Below are positions 37,158-45,721 of a DNA stretch of 64,000 nt, piece after piece. The number at the start of each line of letters is the position of its first letter. Position 1 is the first letter of the stretch. The translations under genes were made by a program, and so were the position numbers. The DNA lies in NCBI GenBank assembly GCA_022819985.1, contig JAJEGH010000046.1, positions 1 to 64,000 of the forward strand. The letters run 5' to 3'. The DNA comes from Alphaproteobacteria bacterium. GTDB taxonomy: Bacteria; Pseudomonadota; Alphaproteobacteria; Bin65. The notes beneath the pieces are model-generated. The model saw only the letters and a list, made by a program, of their open reading frames with translations. It did no database searches and was not told the DNA's origin.

Positions 37158-38498
37158 CTATGCGGCGGCCGGAACTCCTGCCGCTTTCAAGGCCTCTGTC
37201 TGCCGCGCCGCCAGCGCATCGACGTCGAAATCGTCGATCATGCCGTGGAACAGGCGGTGCCAGTTCACCTCGGCGCGCAGCCGCATGAAGACCGAGCCGA
37301 GGCCGATGGCGGCCCGGTCCATCAGCACGAATTCCCGCGGCGGTTTCACGCCGCCGACCCGTTTCAGCTCCTCGTGCACCTTGCCGACGGTCCGCGCGCC
37401 GTATTGCACGCTGTTGTCCTCCTGGATCGACTGGACCCGGTCCTCCATCAGCGGCTCGTAGAGGAAGCGCGCCCAGATATTCAGGATGTCGATGATTTCC
37501 CGGTCCAGCCCAATGAAGCCCCAGGTCTCGTACGCGTGGACCGCCAGGTCCTCGTCGTCGTCCTTCAGCGCGTTGTAGAGGTCGATCACACCTTTCACAA
37601 AGGGCGGCGAGAAGACCCGGATACAGCCGAAATCCAGCAGGTTGACCGAGTTGTCCTCCCGCGCCGCATAGTTGCCGAGATGCGGGTCGCCGTGGATGAC
37701 GCCGAAATCGTAGAACGGCACATACCAGGCGCGGAACATGGTGCGGGCGAGCGCGTTGCGGGTCTCGACCGGCGCGTCCTCGAACGCCGTCAGCTTGCGC
37801 CCGTCGAGCCAGCCCATGGTCAGCAGGCGGCGGGTCGACAGCTCCGGGACGACCGGCGGGACGTGGATATCCGCCTCGTCCCGCAGCATGTGCCGGTAGA
37901 GCGCCATGTGCGCCGCCTCGCGCTCGTAATCGAGTTCCTCGAGCAGGCGGGCGGAGAGTTCCTTGTGGATGTTGGCGGTGTCGATCGCGCTGTCGTAGCG
38001 GGCATACAGGCCGAAGATCACCCGCAGCTGCCGCAGGTCCGCGGCGACGACGGAGGCCATGTCCGGATATTGCAGCTTGCAGGCGACCGCCGTGCCGTCG
38101 TCCAGCGTCGCCCGGTGGACCTGGCCGAGGGACGCGGCGGCCGCGGCCTTGCGCTCGAAACTGCCGAAGCGGCTCTTCCAGTCCGGGCCCAGCTCGGTCG
38201 CCATGCGGCGGCGCACGAAGGGCCAGCCCATCGCCGGCGCGTCGCTCTGCAGCTGGGCCAGTTCGCGCGCGTATTCGCGCGGCAGCGCGTCCGGCACCGT
38301 CGACAGGAGCTGCGCCACTTTCATCAGCGGCCCCTTGAGGCCGCCCAGCGCAGCGCGCAGTTCGGCGGCGTGCCGCTCCCGGTCCACCGTGACGCCGAGA
38401 TAGCGCTCGCCGGCGACCCGCGCGGCCAGCCCGCCGACGGCGCGGCCCGCCTTGACATAGCGGCGGACCCGCCCGCCCAGATTGCCGGTTTCGCTCAT
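37158..38498 (-). CDS. ABC1/AarF/UbiB-like atypical kinase family protein
   Basis: A 446-residue protein of the ABC1/UbiB family, which supports ubiquinone synthesis in bacteria and mitochondria. Visible elements: the KxGQ-type motif, here GPLMKVAQLLS with Ala in place of Gly; the Ala-rich loop AAAAASLGQVHRA; the nucleotide lysine in AVACKLQYPD; the ExD segment LLEELDYEREA; the catalytic-loop VIHGDPHLGNYA; and NLLDFGCIR. The start at 38496-38498 (MSETGNLGGRVRRYVKAG) is taken over the longer open frame, which would run over a region without family sequence. No membrane anchor is seen at the C-terminus, unlike UbiB proper. Convergent with rpsU. Confidence 0.85.
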   Translation of the reverse strand: MSETGNLGGRVRRYVKAGRAVGGLAARVAGERYLGVTVDRERHAAELRAALGGLKGPLMKVAQLLSTVPDALPREYARELAQLQSDAPAMGWPFVRRRMATELGPDWKSRFGSFERKAAAAASLGQVHRATLDDGTAVACKLQYPDMASVVAADLRQLRVIFGLYARYDSAIDTANIHKELSARLLEELDYEREAAHMALYRHMLRDEADIHVPPVVPELSTRRLLTMGWLDGRKLTAFEDAPVETRNALARTMFRAWYVPFYDFGVIHGDPHLGNYAAREDNSVNLLDFGCIRVFSPPFVKGVIDLYNALKDDDEDLAVHAYETWGFIGLDREIIDILNIWARFLYEPLMEDRVQSIQEDNSVQYGARTVGKVHEELKRVGGVKPPREFVLMDRAAIGLGSVFMRLRAEVNWHRLFHGMIDDFDVDALAARQTEALKAAGVPAAA

Positions 38499-38556
38499 GG
38501 CGGAAAAATGGGGGATGGCGCCGATGCGGCAACCCCCGGCCGTTATCCGGGCCGGT

Positions 38557-38841
38557 TCACCTGTCCACCGGCGCCAGGCCAACCGTCAGCCGCGTGCCGG
38601 TCGCTTCGGCATAGCGGCGCAGGGTGGCGAAGGACGGCGACACCCGGCCGCCCTCCAGCCGCGCGATGGCGGACTGGGTCGTGCCGAGACGCCGGGCGAG
38701 CTCCGCCTGTGTCAGCTTTGCCGCTGCGCGGGCGCGAACCAGCGCCTCGATCAGCGCGAATTCGTCATCGGCCCGTGCATATTCTTCCCGGAACTCGGGG
38801 TCCTCCATGAGGCGTTTCTTCAGGTCTCTCAGTTTCGTCAT
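38557..38841 (-). CDS. HigA-type antitoxin (XRE helix-turn-helix)
   Basis: A 94-residue antitoxin. An N-terminal helical part (MTKLRDLKKRLMEDPEFREE) contacts the toxin, and the C-terminal XRE domain reads LTQAELARRLGTTQSAIARL followed by EGGRVSPSFATLRRYAEATG. The start ATG at 38839-38841 overlaps the toxin stop (ATGA), giving toxin-first order as in higBA systems. The frame is open further left over the toxin gene, but this is not a fusion. Confidence 0.83.
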   Translation of the reverse strand: MTKLRDLKKRLMEDPEFREEYARADDEFALIEALVRARAAAKLTQAELARRLGTTQSAIARLEGGRVSPSFATLRRYAEATGTRLTVGLAPVDR

Positions 38842-39161
38842 GGCGTCATCCGCTTCATCCGTTCTCTGGCGGTCGCGAGCGCGCGCCGCGGGGTTTTGCG
38901 CGATTTCTTGACGAATACATGCAGGACCACCACCCGCCGTCCCGCCGCCGTCACATATATCCCCCTGGCGATCCCTCCTTCGGCCCTGACCCGCAGTTCC
39001 CAGAGCTTGCCGTCGAGATGTTTGACATGCGGCTCGCGAAGCGCCTCCAGACCGACATTCTCCACCGTCTCCAGAAGCCGGATCAGCCGGGCGCGCAACT
39101 TCGCCGGCAGGGCCTCGATTTCGGCATCGACAGCCGAAACGGTTTCGACCGTCCATCCCAT
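38838..39161 (-). CDS. RelE/HigB-type toxin (phage Gp49-like family)
   Basis: A 107-residue basic protein of the RelE/ParE superfamily, phage Gp49-like branch (PF05973 as I recall). Key positions: KLRARLIRLLETVENVG, then VKHLDGKLWELRVRAEGGIA with conserved Trp-Glu-Leu-Arg, and VVVLHVFVKKSRKTPRRALA with the Lys/Arg cluster near the C-terminus typical of ribosome-dependent mRNA nucleases. It precedes the antitoxin gene, and the operator-like palindrome begins 8 bases upstream of its start. Confidence 0.83.
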   Translation of the reverse strand: MGWTVETVSAVDAEIEALPAKLRARLIRLLETVENVGLEALREPHVKHLDGKLWELRVRAEGGIARGIYVTAAGRRVVVLHVFVKKSRKTPRRALATARERMKRMTP

Positions 39162-39168
39162 GCCGGCT

Positions 39169-39188
39169 ATATAGCGTATTCGCTATAT
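39169..39188. promoter_or_regulatory. Operator-like inverted repeat of the higBA-type pair
   Basis: ATATAGCG (39169-39176) and CGCTATAT (39181-39188) form perfect 8-base arms around TATT, beginning 8 bases upstream of the toxin start. The sequence doubles as an AT-rich promoter region in GC-rich surroundings, which fits autorepression by the XRE antitoxin. Confidence 0.6.
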
Positions 39189-39259
39189 TCGTTCAAGCGA
39201 TCGGGGACGAACTCTCCGGCCCGCCATCTCTTGCGCGAAGCGGCTGCCCGCGCTGGCAC

Positions 39260-40267
39260 TCAGAGGCCGTGATAATCCCGGAACCAGGCGACGAAGCGGG
39301 GCACGCCCTCGGCGATGGTCGTCTTCGGGCCGAACCCGAGGTCGCGCGCGCTGGCTTCGATGTCCGCGCAGGTTTCCCTCACGTCGCCGGGCTGCATCGG
39401 TTGCATGTCCAGCACGGCCTTGCGCCCGCACGCCTTCTCGATCTCGCCGATGAAATCCATCAACCGTTCCGGCCGGTTGTTGCCGAGATTGTAAAGCCGG
39501 TGCGGCGGCTCGCCATTGTCCGCCGAACCGGCTTCCGTTCCCCCATCCGATCCGGGGGTGCGGTCGAGCGCGGCCAGCGTGCCGGCGACGATATCGTCGA
39601 TGAAGGTGAAGTCCCGCCGCATGTCGCCATGGTTGAACACCGGGATGGGCGCGCCGCTCAGGATCGCCCGGGTGAAGATGTAGGCCGACATGTCCGGCCG
39701 GCCCCAGGGCCCGTAGACGGTGAAATAGCGCAGGCCGGTCTGGGGCAGGCCGTAGAGATGGGCGTAGCACCAGCTCATCGCCTCGGCCGACCGCTTGGTC
39801 GCGGCGTAGAGCGAGATCGGCCGGTCGACCCGGTCCTCGACCGCAAAGGGCATCTTCGTATTGCCCCCGTAGATCGACGACGAACTGGCATAAGCCAGGT
39901 GCCGGATGCCGCCGTGGTGGCGGACCGCCTCAAGGACCGCGAGCTGGCCGCGGACGTTGGTTTCGACATAGGCGCCGGGATTCTCCAGCGAATAACGCAC
40001 CCCGGCCTGCGCCGCGAGATGAAGCACGGCGGCGCCGTCCGGCAGGCCGCCGACGATCCGCGCCACGGCCTCTGCGTCCGCGACGTCGATTTTCTCGAAC
40101 CGGAACCGCTCGTTTGCCGCCAGCCGGTCCAGCCGGGCCTTCTTCAGCGCGGGATCGTAGTAGGCGTTCAGATTGTCGATGCCGACGACGTCGTCCCCGC
40201 GCGCCAGCAGGGCGGCGGCGCAACTCATGCCGATAAAGCCGGCGACGCCGGTGATCAGGACGGTCAT
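39260..40267 (-). CDS. NAD-dependent nucleotide-sugar epimerase (UDP-glucuronate 4-epimerase-like)
   Basis: A 335-residue short-chain dehydrogenase/epimerase. The NAD-binding Rossmann motif is TGVAGFIGMS at residues 6-15, and the catalytic Ser-Tyr-Lys set is SSSSIYG and YAATKRSAE. DNLNAYYDPALKKARLDRL and the segment FTVYGPWGRPDMS are characteristic of UDP-glucuronate 4-epimerases supplying galacturonate for capsule or lipopolysaccharide. Residues 230-250 (TPGSDGGTEAGSADNGEP) are an unconserved loop insertion. It stands alone, divided from the higBA-type operator by 71 bases. Confidence 0.88.
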   Translation of the reverse strand: MTVLITGVAGFIGMSCAAALLARGDDVVGIDNLNAYYDPALKKARLDRLAANERFRFEKIDVADAEAVARIVGGLPDGAAVLHLAAQAGVRYSLENPGAYVETNVRGQLAVLEAVRHHGGIRHLAYASSSSIYGGNTKMPFAVEDRVDRPISLYAATKRSAEAMSWCYAHLYGLPQTGLRYFTVYGPWGRPDMSAYIFTRAILSGAPIPVFNHGDMRRDFTFIDDIVAGTLAALDRTPGSDGGTEAGSADNGEPPHRLYNLGNNRPERLMDFIGEIEKACGRKAVLDMQPMQPGDVRETCADIEASARDLGFGPKTTIAEGVPRFVAWFRDYHGL

Positions 40268-40442
40268 GGCGGGATGGAGGCTGGAAACCGGATGAAGGCA
40301 GAATAGTCCGCCGCCCTATGCCCGCCAGCGCCAAATGCGCCGCACGGCACGTCCGCGATCTCGATACGCAGCTTTCAGCCGTTACTCGGAATAAGAGGCA
40401 AGGGATGGTGATGCCATGCCCGGATCGGACCCGCACCGAAAT

Positions 40443-40479
40443 CCTCATCCCGGGTAGCCCCCGCAGGGGGCGTATCGAG
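40443..40479. repeat. REP-like unit, family GATACGC...GCTACTC (copy 3)
   Basis: CCTCATCCCGGGTAGCC, hairpin CCCCC GCA GGGGG, then CGTATCGAG. Ends match the copies at 35825 and 35889, with an unrelated central hairpin. It lies just beyond the stop of the small membrane-protein gene (40498-40677), downstream of that gene. Confidence 0.65.
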
Positions 40480-40497
40480 TTGCGGTCCGGGACAGGG

Positions 40498-40677
40498 CTA
40501 TTCGGCCGGCTTTCGGTGTATGCCGTCCGACAAGCCAGCGCACAGGGTCTCAACCGTCCCTTCAAGCCGGGCCAATCTCTCACGCACAGCGGCCATGTCG
40601 CGATGCAAATTCCGCAGGAACAGCAGAATTCCGGCAATCCCCGCGACGGTCACATAATCGAGAATCTGCCCGGTCAT
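40498..40677 (-). CDS. Small predicted membrane protein (59 residues)
   Basis: Reads MTGQILDYVTVAGIAGILLF, then LRNLHRDMAAVRERLARLEG and TVETLCAGLSDGIHRKPAE to a TAG. One membrane helix (residues 9-21) followed by a basic junction and a coiled coil (RDMAAVRERLARLEGTVETL), an organisation seen in many tiny bacterial membrane proteins without known role. Too short for a usual length cut-off and with only a weak ribosome site (GAGG abutting the ATG), so it is a good candidate and not certain. It starts 188 bases after the end of the large membrane protein on the same strand. Confidence 0.55.
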   Translation of the reverse strand: MTGQILDYVTVAGIAGILLFLRNLHRDMAAVRERLARLEGTVETLCAGLSDGIHRKPAE

Positions 40678-40865
40678 CCTCTGGTCTTCAGCAAATGTTC
40701 CGTGAATATTCAGTGTTACATGTCACCGGCGGTTTATCGATTGTCAAGGCTGTCGCCAAAGGCAGTTTCCATGCCCCGACCTGCCCCGATTCGAGTCGTT
40801 TTGCCGGTCCGGCCGATCCGCTCCTGCACCGCGCTCCCCATCGCCGGGACCGGATTTCCGCCCGG

Positions 40866-42944
40866 TTACTGCCCCTCGCGCCGCCAGCCGATCAGCATGG
40901 GCAGCAGGGCGAGCAGGAGCGCCACGAAGCCGGCCATCAGGGGGATGTCGCGGATGCCGGTAACGATGTAGTCGCCGTTCCGCCGCAGGCCGATCCAGTG
41001 CCCGGAAACGCCGCCTGCGCCGGCGACGCGCCGGTCCGGGTCGACGCGGCGGATCTCCGGCACACCGGTCTCGCCCAGCCACACGACGCTGCCGCCCCAT
41101 GCCCGGACGGCGGGCTGCGCATGGCGGTCGGTCGTGCGCACGTCGGCCATCTCGCGCGGGTTCAGCGAGCCGATCGCCGCCATCGCGTTCAGCGGGCCGT
41201 CGGTCACCCGGTACAGGCCGGGCCGTTGGACCGGGCGGGAGCCGGCCGCCGTGCCGTCGCCCCGGTCCTTCAGCGGCACCTCGATCGCCCCGCCGCCGGG
41301 AGTCTCGATGCGCACCGGCCGGTTGACGGGCTTCAGGCTGCGGCGCAGCACTTCGAGCCGGCGGTTGCGGATCCGGGCGACGAGATATTCCTCCTCCAGC
41401 TCCGGTTCCTTCATCAGCCAGTGGGAGACCCGGCGTAGCATCTCGGCCTGCGGCCCGCCGCCTTCGAAGCCGCGGTCCCACAGCCAGGCCTGGTCCGACA
41501 GCAGCTGGGCCACGCGCCCCTTGCCGACCCGGTCGAGGATCAGCAGCGGCCGTCCGTCCAGGCCGCCCAGCAGGGTATTGCCCCGCTCCGCCGCGGCGTC
41601 GATCTGGCGGAACCAGCGGCCCCAGGGCCGGGGCCCGGCGCCGGCGCCGGACAGGCGGGCGGTTACGGGATGGCGTTTGCCGTCGTCCGTCCGCTTGGCG
41701 CGGAAGCCGCGCCGGTAGACCTCCCCGGTCGGCCGGCCCGGCAGCAGCGGCCCGATCGCGGTGTGCGCCAGGCTGAGCGGCCCGGCATAGGCCGGCCCGG
41801 CAGCCACCATCAGCGCGCCCCCGCGCCGCACGAAACCGGCGATATTCTGCAGATACTGCGAGCGGATGACGCCGCGCCGGCGGTAGCGGTCGAAGATAAT
41901 CAGGTGAAACTGGTCGAGCTTTTCCTGGAACAGTTCGCGCACCGGAAAGGAAATCAGCGCGAGTTCGTTCACCGGCGTCATGTCCCGCTTCTCCGGTGGG
42001 CGCAGGATCGTGAAATGGACCAGGTCGACGCCCGGATCGGATTTCAGGATGTTGCGCCAGGAGCGCTGGCCCGGATGCGGTTCGCCCGATACCAGCAGGA
42101 CGCGCAGCCGGTCGCGGATGGCGTTGATGGTGACGACCCTCCGGTTGTTTTCCAGCGTCAGTTCGTTGCGTCCGGGGCCGACTTCCAGCTCGAAAAAAGT
42201 CTGGCCGCGGCGGTCGAGTACGATTTCGACCGGCACGCTCGCATTCGGCCGGACGCTGAACCGGCGCCAGGGTTTGCCGTCGCGCGCCATCTCCACGACG
42301 GCGCTGTCGCCGGGCCGGGCCGCGCCGTCGTCCAGCCGGATCGTCACGGTCAGTGGTTTGCCGAGCAGGCCGTAGGCCGGCGCCGATTCGACGACCAGCC
42401 GCCGGTCGCTCTCCGACTTGCCTCCGGTCAGCAGGACGTGGAGCGGACCGCCGGCGGCCGTGCCGGCTGCCCCGGATGTATCGTGCAACTGGCCGTCGGT
42501 GATCGCGATAATTCCAGCGAGGCGCTTGCGCGGCACTTCGGCCAGGGCGCGCTCGAGCGGCCCGAACAGGAGGGTGCCGTCTTCCGCGCGGTCGAGGCCG
42601 ATCCGGACGGTCCTGACCTCCAGGTCGGTCATCCGGCGCAGTTTCTCCCGCACCGCGGCCAGGGCTTCGGCGTTCAACTGCCGGCGCCCGTCGAGCTGCT
42701 GGCTGGGCGATTCGTCGATAACCAGCACCGCGATGTCGCGCAGGGGCTCGCGCAATTCGTCGACCAGCGAAGGATTCGCCAGAATCCCCCACATAAGGGC
42801 TGCCGCCAGCGCCCGGAACACGATGCCGCGCGCGCGTAGGTAAAGCCCGGCCAGAACCAGGGCGCCGGCGACGCCGGCAAGCGCGAACAGCACCCACCAG
42901 GGCACGAGAGGCGCAAGGGCGATGCTCGTCCCGCCGCCGATCAT
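40866..42944 (-). CDS. Large membrane-anchored protein with glutamine-amidotransferase-like fold
   Basis: A 692-residue protein with two N-terminal membrane helices (about 12-60) and one near the C-terminus (about 665-685). Between them, residues about 70-180 have a von-Willebrand-like pattern (IAVLVIDESPSQQLDGRRQL, GIIAITDGQ), and residues about 265-430 resemble a class I glutamine-amidotransferase-like (ThuA/DUF4350-type) fold: RVLLVSGEPHPGQR, LIIFDRYRRRGV, FVRRGGALMVAAGPAY. It is the last of four minus-strand genes moxR-DUF58-DUF4159-this, 13 bases behind the DUF4159 gene. Such four-gene sets are common in proteobacteria; their function is unclear, possibly membrane-associated folding or stress. 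Confidence 0.75.
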   Translation of the reverse strand: MIGGGTSIALAPLVPWWVLFALAGVAGALVLAGLYLRARGIVFRALAAALMWGILANPSLVDELREPLRDIAVLVIDESPSQQLDGRRQLNAEALAAVREKLRRMTDLEVRTVRIGLDRAEDGTLLFGPLERALAEVPRKRLAGIIAITDGQLHDTSGAAGTAAGGPLHVLLTGGKSESDRRLVVESAPAYGLLGKPLTVTIRLDDGAARPGDSAVVEMARDGKPWRRFSVRPNASVPVEIVLDRRGQTFFELEVGPGRNELTLENNRRVVTINAIRDRLRVLLVSGEPHPGQRSWRNILKSDPGVDLVHFTILRPPEKRDMTPVNELALISFPVRELFQEKLDQFHLIIFDRYRRRGVIRSQYLQNIAGFVRRGGALMVAAGPAYAGPLSLAHTAIGPLLPGRPTGEVYRRGFRAKRTDDGKRHPVTARLSGAGAGPRPWGRWFRQIDAAAERGNTLLGGLDGRPLLILDRVGKGRVAQLLSDQAWLWDRGFEGGGPQAEMLRRVSHWLMKEPELEEEYLVARIRNRRLEVLRRSLKPVNRPVRIETPGGGAIEVPLKDRGDGTAAGSRPVQRPGLYRVTDGPLNAMAAIGSLNPREMADVRTTDRHAQPAVRAWGGSVVWLGETGVPEIRRVDPDRRVAGAGGVSGHWIGLRRNGDYIVTGIRDIPLMAGFVALLLALLPMLIGWRREGQ

Positions 42945-42957
42945 CGCCGCGTTCCGG

Positions 42958-45702
42958 TCATTGGCCGAGCCTGCGGATGATGGTCGGGATGTGCACCTGG
43001 TCGGCCTTGTAATTGCCGGTCAGGGCATGCATCACGATGTTGACGCCGACCCGGTAGGCCAGTTCGCGCTGGTATTCGCCGCCGGGCTGCACCGGAAACA
43101 TCGGCCGGCCGGCGCTGTCGGTCGCCCAGGCGGCGGCCCAGTCGTTGGCGCCGATAATGACCGGCGAAACGCCGTCCTTGGCCGTCTGGTCCCGCTGCGC
43201 CACCCAGACGGGCGCGCCCGTCCGGCGTCCCGGAAAGCGCTGCAGCAGATAGTAGGACCGGGTCAGAACGTGGTCGTCCGGAGCGCGCTGCAGCGTCGGC
43301 ATCTTCAGGCCGGCGACGAGGTTTGCCAGCGCGTCGCTCTCGAACCCCTGCCGCAGGCGGACATCGAAAACGATCATCCCGCCGTTGCGAAGAAAGGTGT
43401 GGACGCGGGCGTTACCCTCCTTGCGCGGCGGCGCCTGCCCCGCGGTCACCGGCCAGTAGAGCATCGGATAGAAGGCGAGGGTGTCGACATTGACATCGAC
43501 GCCGTGCGGCGGTCCGGGCTCCACGGACGTGCGGGACGCCAGAATGTTGCCCAATCCGATCAGGCCGTGGCGGCTGATGCGGTCGGCCTGCGGATCGCCG
43601 GTCCTGACATAGGCGAAGACGATTTCCCGGGTCGCGCGGACGGCCTCTTCCTCCCCGACCGCAGTGCCGTCCGCCGTCTGGGCCAGCGCCGGCGACGGCG
43701 CCAGCGCCCCGCCCGGTATTGGGCCGCCCGGCAGGGCGAGCAGGAGGAGCGCGGTCGCCGTTGCCGCGGCGCGGCCGGGTACGAGCCCGCGCATCAGGAA
43801 GCCGATCGCCAGATCGAGCAGAAACAGGGCGAAGGCCGCCGCCAGGAGCCAGGGACGGAGATCGATTTCCCGCGCCTTTTCGTAGGCCAGGCGTGCGATG
43901 CCGGCCGGCAGGGCGGTCAGGGGCTCCAGCGAGCGCACCGTGGCCGAAAGGTTCAGGCTCCTCCGGTTGGCCGGAGCGCCGTAAAGGCCCGGCGGGTTGG
44001 CCGGCCCCACGACCGTCCGGTCGAGCTGCGTCGTCTCGATCGGCCGGGTCCACTCCGGCGCTTCGGCAAGGCGGCCGAAGCCGTCCAGAACCCGGAAGGG
44101 CGCCAGGGTCGCCCGGCGTGCGCCGGCATCGGCGACGCCGCGGCTCAGGGCCACCGTCCGCGCCAGCATTTCGACGAACAGGCCGGAAAGCGGCAGGCTC
44201 GACCAGCCGGGATTGGCCATGGTGTGGAACAGGACCAGCAGCCCCTTGCCGCGCGGGTCCGCGGTGACCAGGGGCGTGCCGTCCCGGAGCCGCGCCCAGG
44301 TCTTGCGCTCGAGCTCGAGTTCCGGTTCGACCAGCACCTGCCGTTTGACGGTGGCGTCGGCGGGGATCGCCAAGCCCGCATACGGGCTCCCGGACCCGAA
44401 CGGTGCGAGGCCGAGCGGCTGCGCCCAGGTCATGGCGCCGCCGAACGACCGGTTGCCGCTGCGCAGGCGCACCGGAACCAGCGAGTCGGGATTGAGCGCC
44501 AGGGCCGGCCCAGCGAAGCGGATCAACAGGCCGCCGGCCTCGACCCACCCGGCGAGCCGGCTGCGTTCCTGCGCGCTCAGCGTCGCCCGGTCGTTCAGGA
44601 CGATCGTCGACAGCGGACGCTGGAGCAGCTGGGCGACCGGCCCCTTGCGGATCTCGCTGAACGGCGTCAGCGCCCGTTCGATGTAGTACAGGTCCGACAT
44701 CAGGGGCTGGCTGTCGTTCAGCCGGGCCGGCGAGACCAGGCCGACCGGGCGCCGGCGCAGGCGCTCGTCCAGCAACAGGGTTGCACCCGCGCTGCGGTGC
44801 CGCTCGACCGACACCCGCGCCAGCCGGTTGCGCAGTTCGGACGGCAGCGACAGCGCGACATCGACCTTCTTCTCGTGCGCCTCGAACGTCACCGTCCGCC
44901 GGCCGATGCCGCGCCCCTTTTCGTCGGTCAGCGTCAGGTCGTAGCCGGCCGGCCGGCCGGCGGCGGCGCGCTCCATGGCGAAGACGATCCGGGCGCCCGC
45001 GAGGCGCGCCGGATGCAGCAGGACCGGCAGGTCGCCGGCGTCGTCGCTCAACGCCTCGACGCGGCCGACCTTCTTCAGCGCGGCGGCGAATGCGTCCGTA
45101 TCCGGCTGCATCAATCCGTCGGTCAGCCAGACCACGTTGCCGTTGCGCACCCGCCGGGAAAGTTCTTCCAGCGCCTGCGCCGCGCCGCCGCGGTCCGCCG
45201 GCCAGGGCTGCGGGTTCATGGCCTGGAACACCGTCCGGGCATCGTCCGGCCGCATCAGCCCGGAGGCGCTCATTTTCTCGCCGGGCGTCCGCCTGGCTGT
45301 TGCCACGAGAATGACCTTCCGGTCTTCGCGCGCCGCGGTATCGAGCAGTTCGGCAACCCGGTTCCGGCGCGTCTGCCAGTTCGGCGCCGCGCTCCAGCCA
45401 TTGTCGACCGCGATGACCAGCGGGCCGTCCCGTTCGAACCCCTTTTCCGGGTTCATCAGCGGATGGGCGAGGCCGACGATGAGCAGCAGCACGATGAGAA
45501 GGCGCAACAGCAGGAGCCACCAGGGCGTCCGCGCCGGCGTATCTTCCTTCTCCTGCAGGCGCAGCAGCAGGCGGATCGCCGGGAAGCGCACCAGTTTCGG
45601 CGCCGGCGGCGTCACGCGCAGCAGCCACCACAGGATCGGCAGTCCGGCCGCCGCCGCCAGCACCCAGGGCGCCGCGAAGGCGAAGGCGCCCAGCGTCAGC
45701 AT
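42958..45702 (-). CDS. DUF4159 domain membrane protein with BatA-like N-terminus
   Basis: A 914-residue protein. The N-terminus is a BatA-type region with two membrane helices (AFAAPWVLAAAAGLPILWWL and LLLRLLIVLLLIVGLAHPLM), followed by a von-Willebrand-like domain (PLVIAVDNGWSAAPNWQTRR, VWLTDGLMQPD) and a central beta-rich part. Two more helices lie at about 625-665. The C-terminal 210 residues are DUF4159 (REIVFAYVRTGDPQADRISR, LAFYPMLYWPV, GGMIVFDVRLRQGF). It follows the DUF58 gene by 19 bases and precedes the amidotransferase-like gene by 13, so the four are one operon. Confidence 0.82.
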   Translation of the reverse strand: MLTLGAFAFAAPWVLAAAAGLPILWWLLRVTPPAPKLVRFPAIRLLLRLQEKEDTPARTPWWLLLLRLLIVLLLIVGLAHPLMNPEKGFERDGPLVIAVDNGWSAAPNWQTRRNRVAELLDTAAREDRKVILVATARRTPGEKMSASGLMRPDDARTVFQAMNPQPWPADRGGAAQALEELSRRVRNGNVVWLTDGLMQPDTDAFAAALKKVGRVEALSDDAGDLPVLLHPARLAGARIVFAMERAAAGRPAGYDLTLTDEKGRGIGRRTVTFEAHEKKVDVALSLPSELRNRLARVSVERHRSAGATLLLDERLRRRPVGLVSPARLNDSQPLMSDLYYIERALTPFSEIRKGPVAQLLQRPLSTIVLNDRATLSAQERSRLAGWVEAGGLLIRFAGPALALNPDSLVPVRLRSGNRSFGGAMTWAQPLGLAPFGSGSPYAGLAIPADATVKRQVLVEPELELERKTWARLRDGTPLVTADPRGKGLLVLFHTMANPGWSSLPLSGLFVEMLARTVALSRGVADAGARRATLAPFRVLDGFGRLAEAPEWTRPIETTQLDRTVVGPANPPGLYGAPANRRSLNLSATVRSLEPLTALPAGIARLAYEKAREIDLRPWLLAAAFALFLLDLAIGFLMRGLVPGRAAATATALLLLALPGGPIPGGALAPSPALAQTADGTAVGEEEAVRATREIVFAYVRTGDPQADRISRHGLIGLGNILASRTSVEPGPPHGVDVNVDTLAFYPMLYWPVTAGQAPPRKEGNARVHTFLRNGGMIVFDVRLRQGFESDALANLVAGLKMPTLQRAPDDHVLTRSYYLLQRFPGRRTGAPVWVAQRDQTAKDGVSPVIIGANDWAAAWATDSAGRPMFPVQPGGEYQRELAYRVGVNIVMHALTGNYKADQVHIPTIIRRLGQ

Positions 45703-45721
45703 GCCCGGGTCTCCGGCCCGG

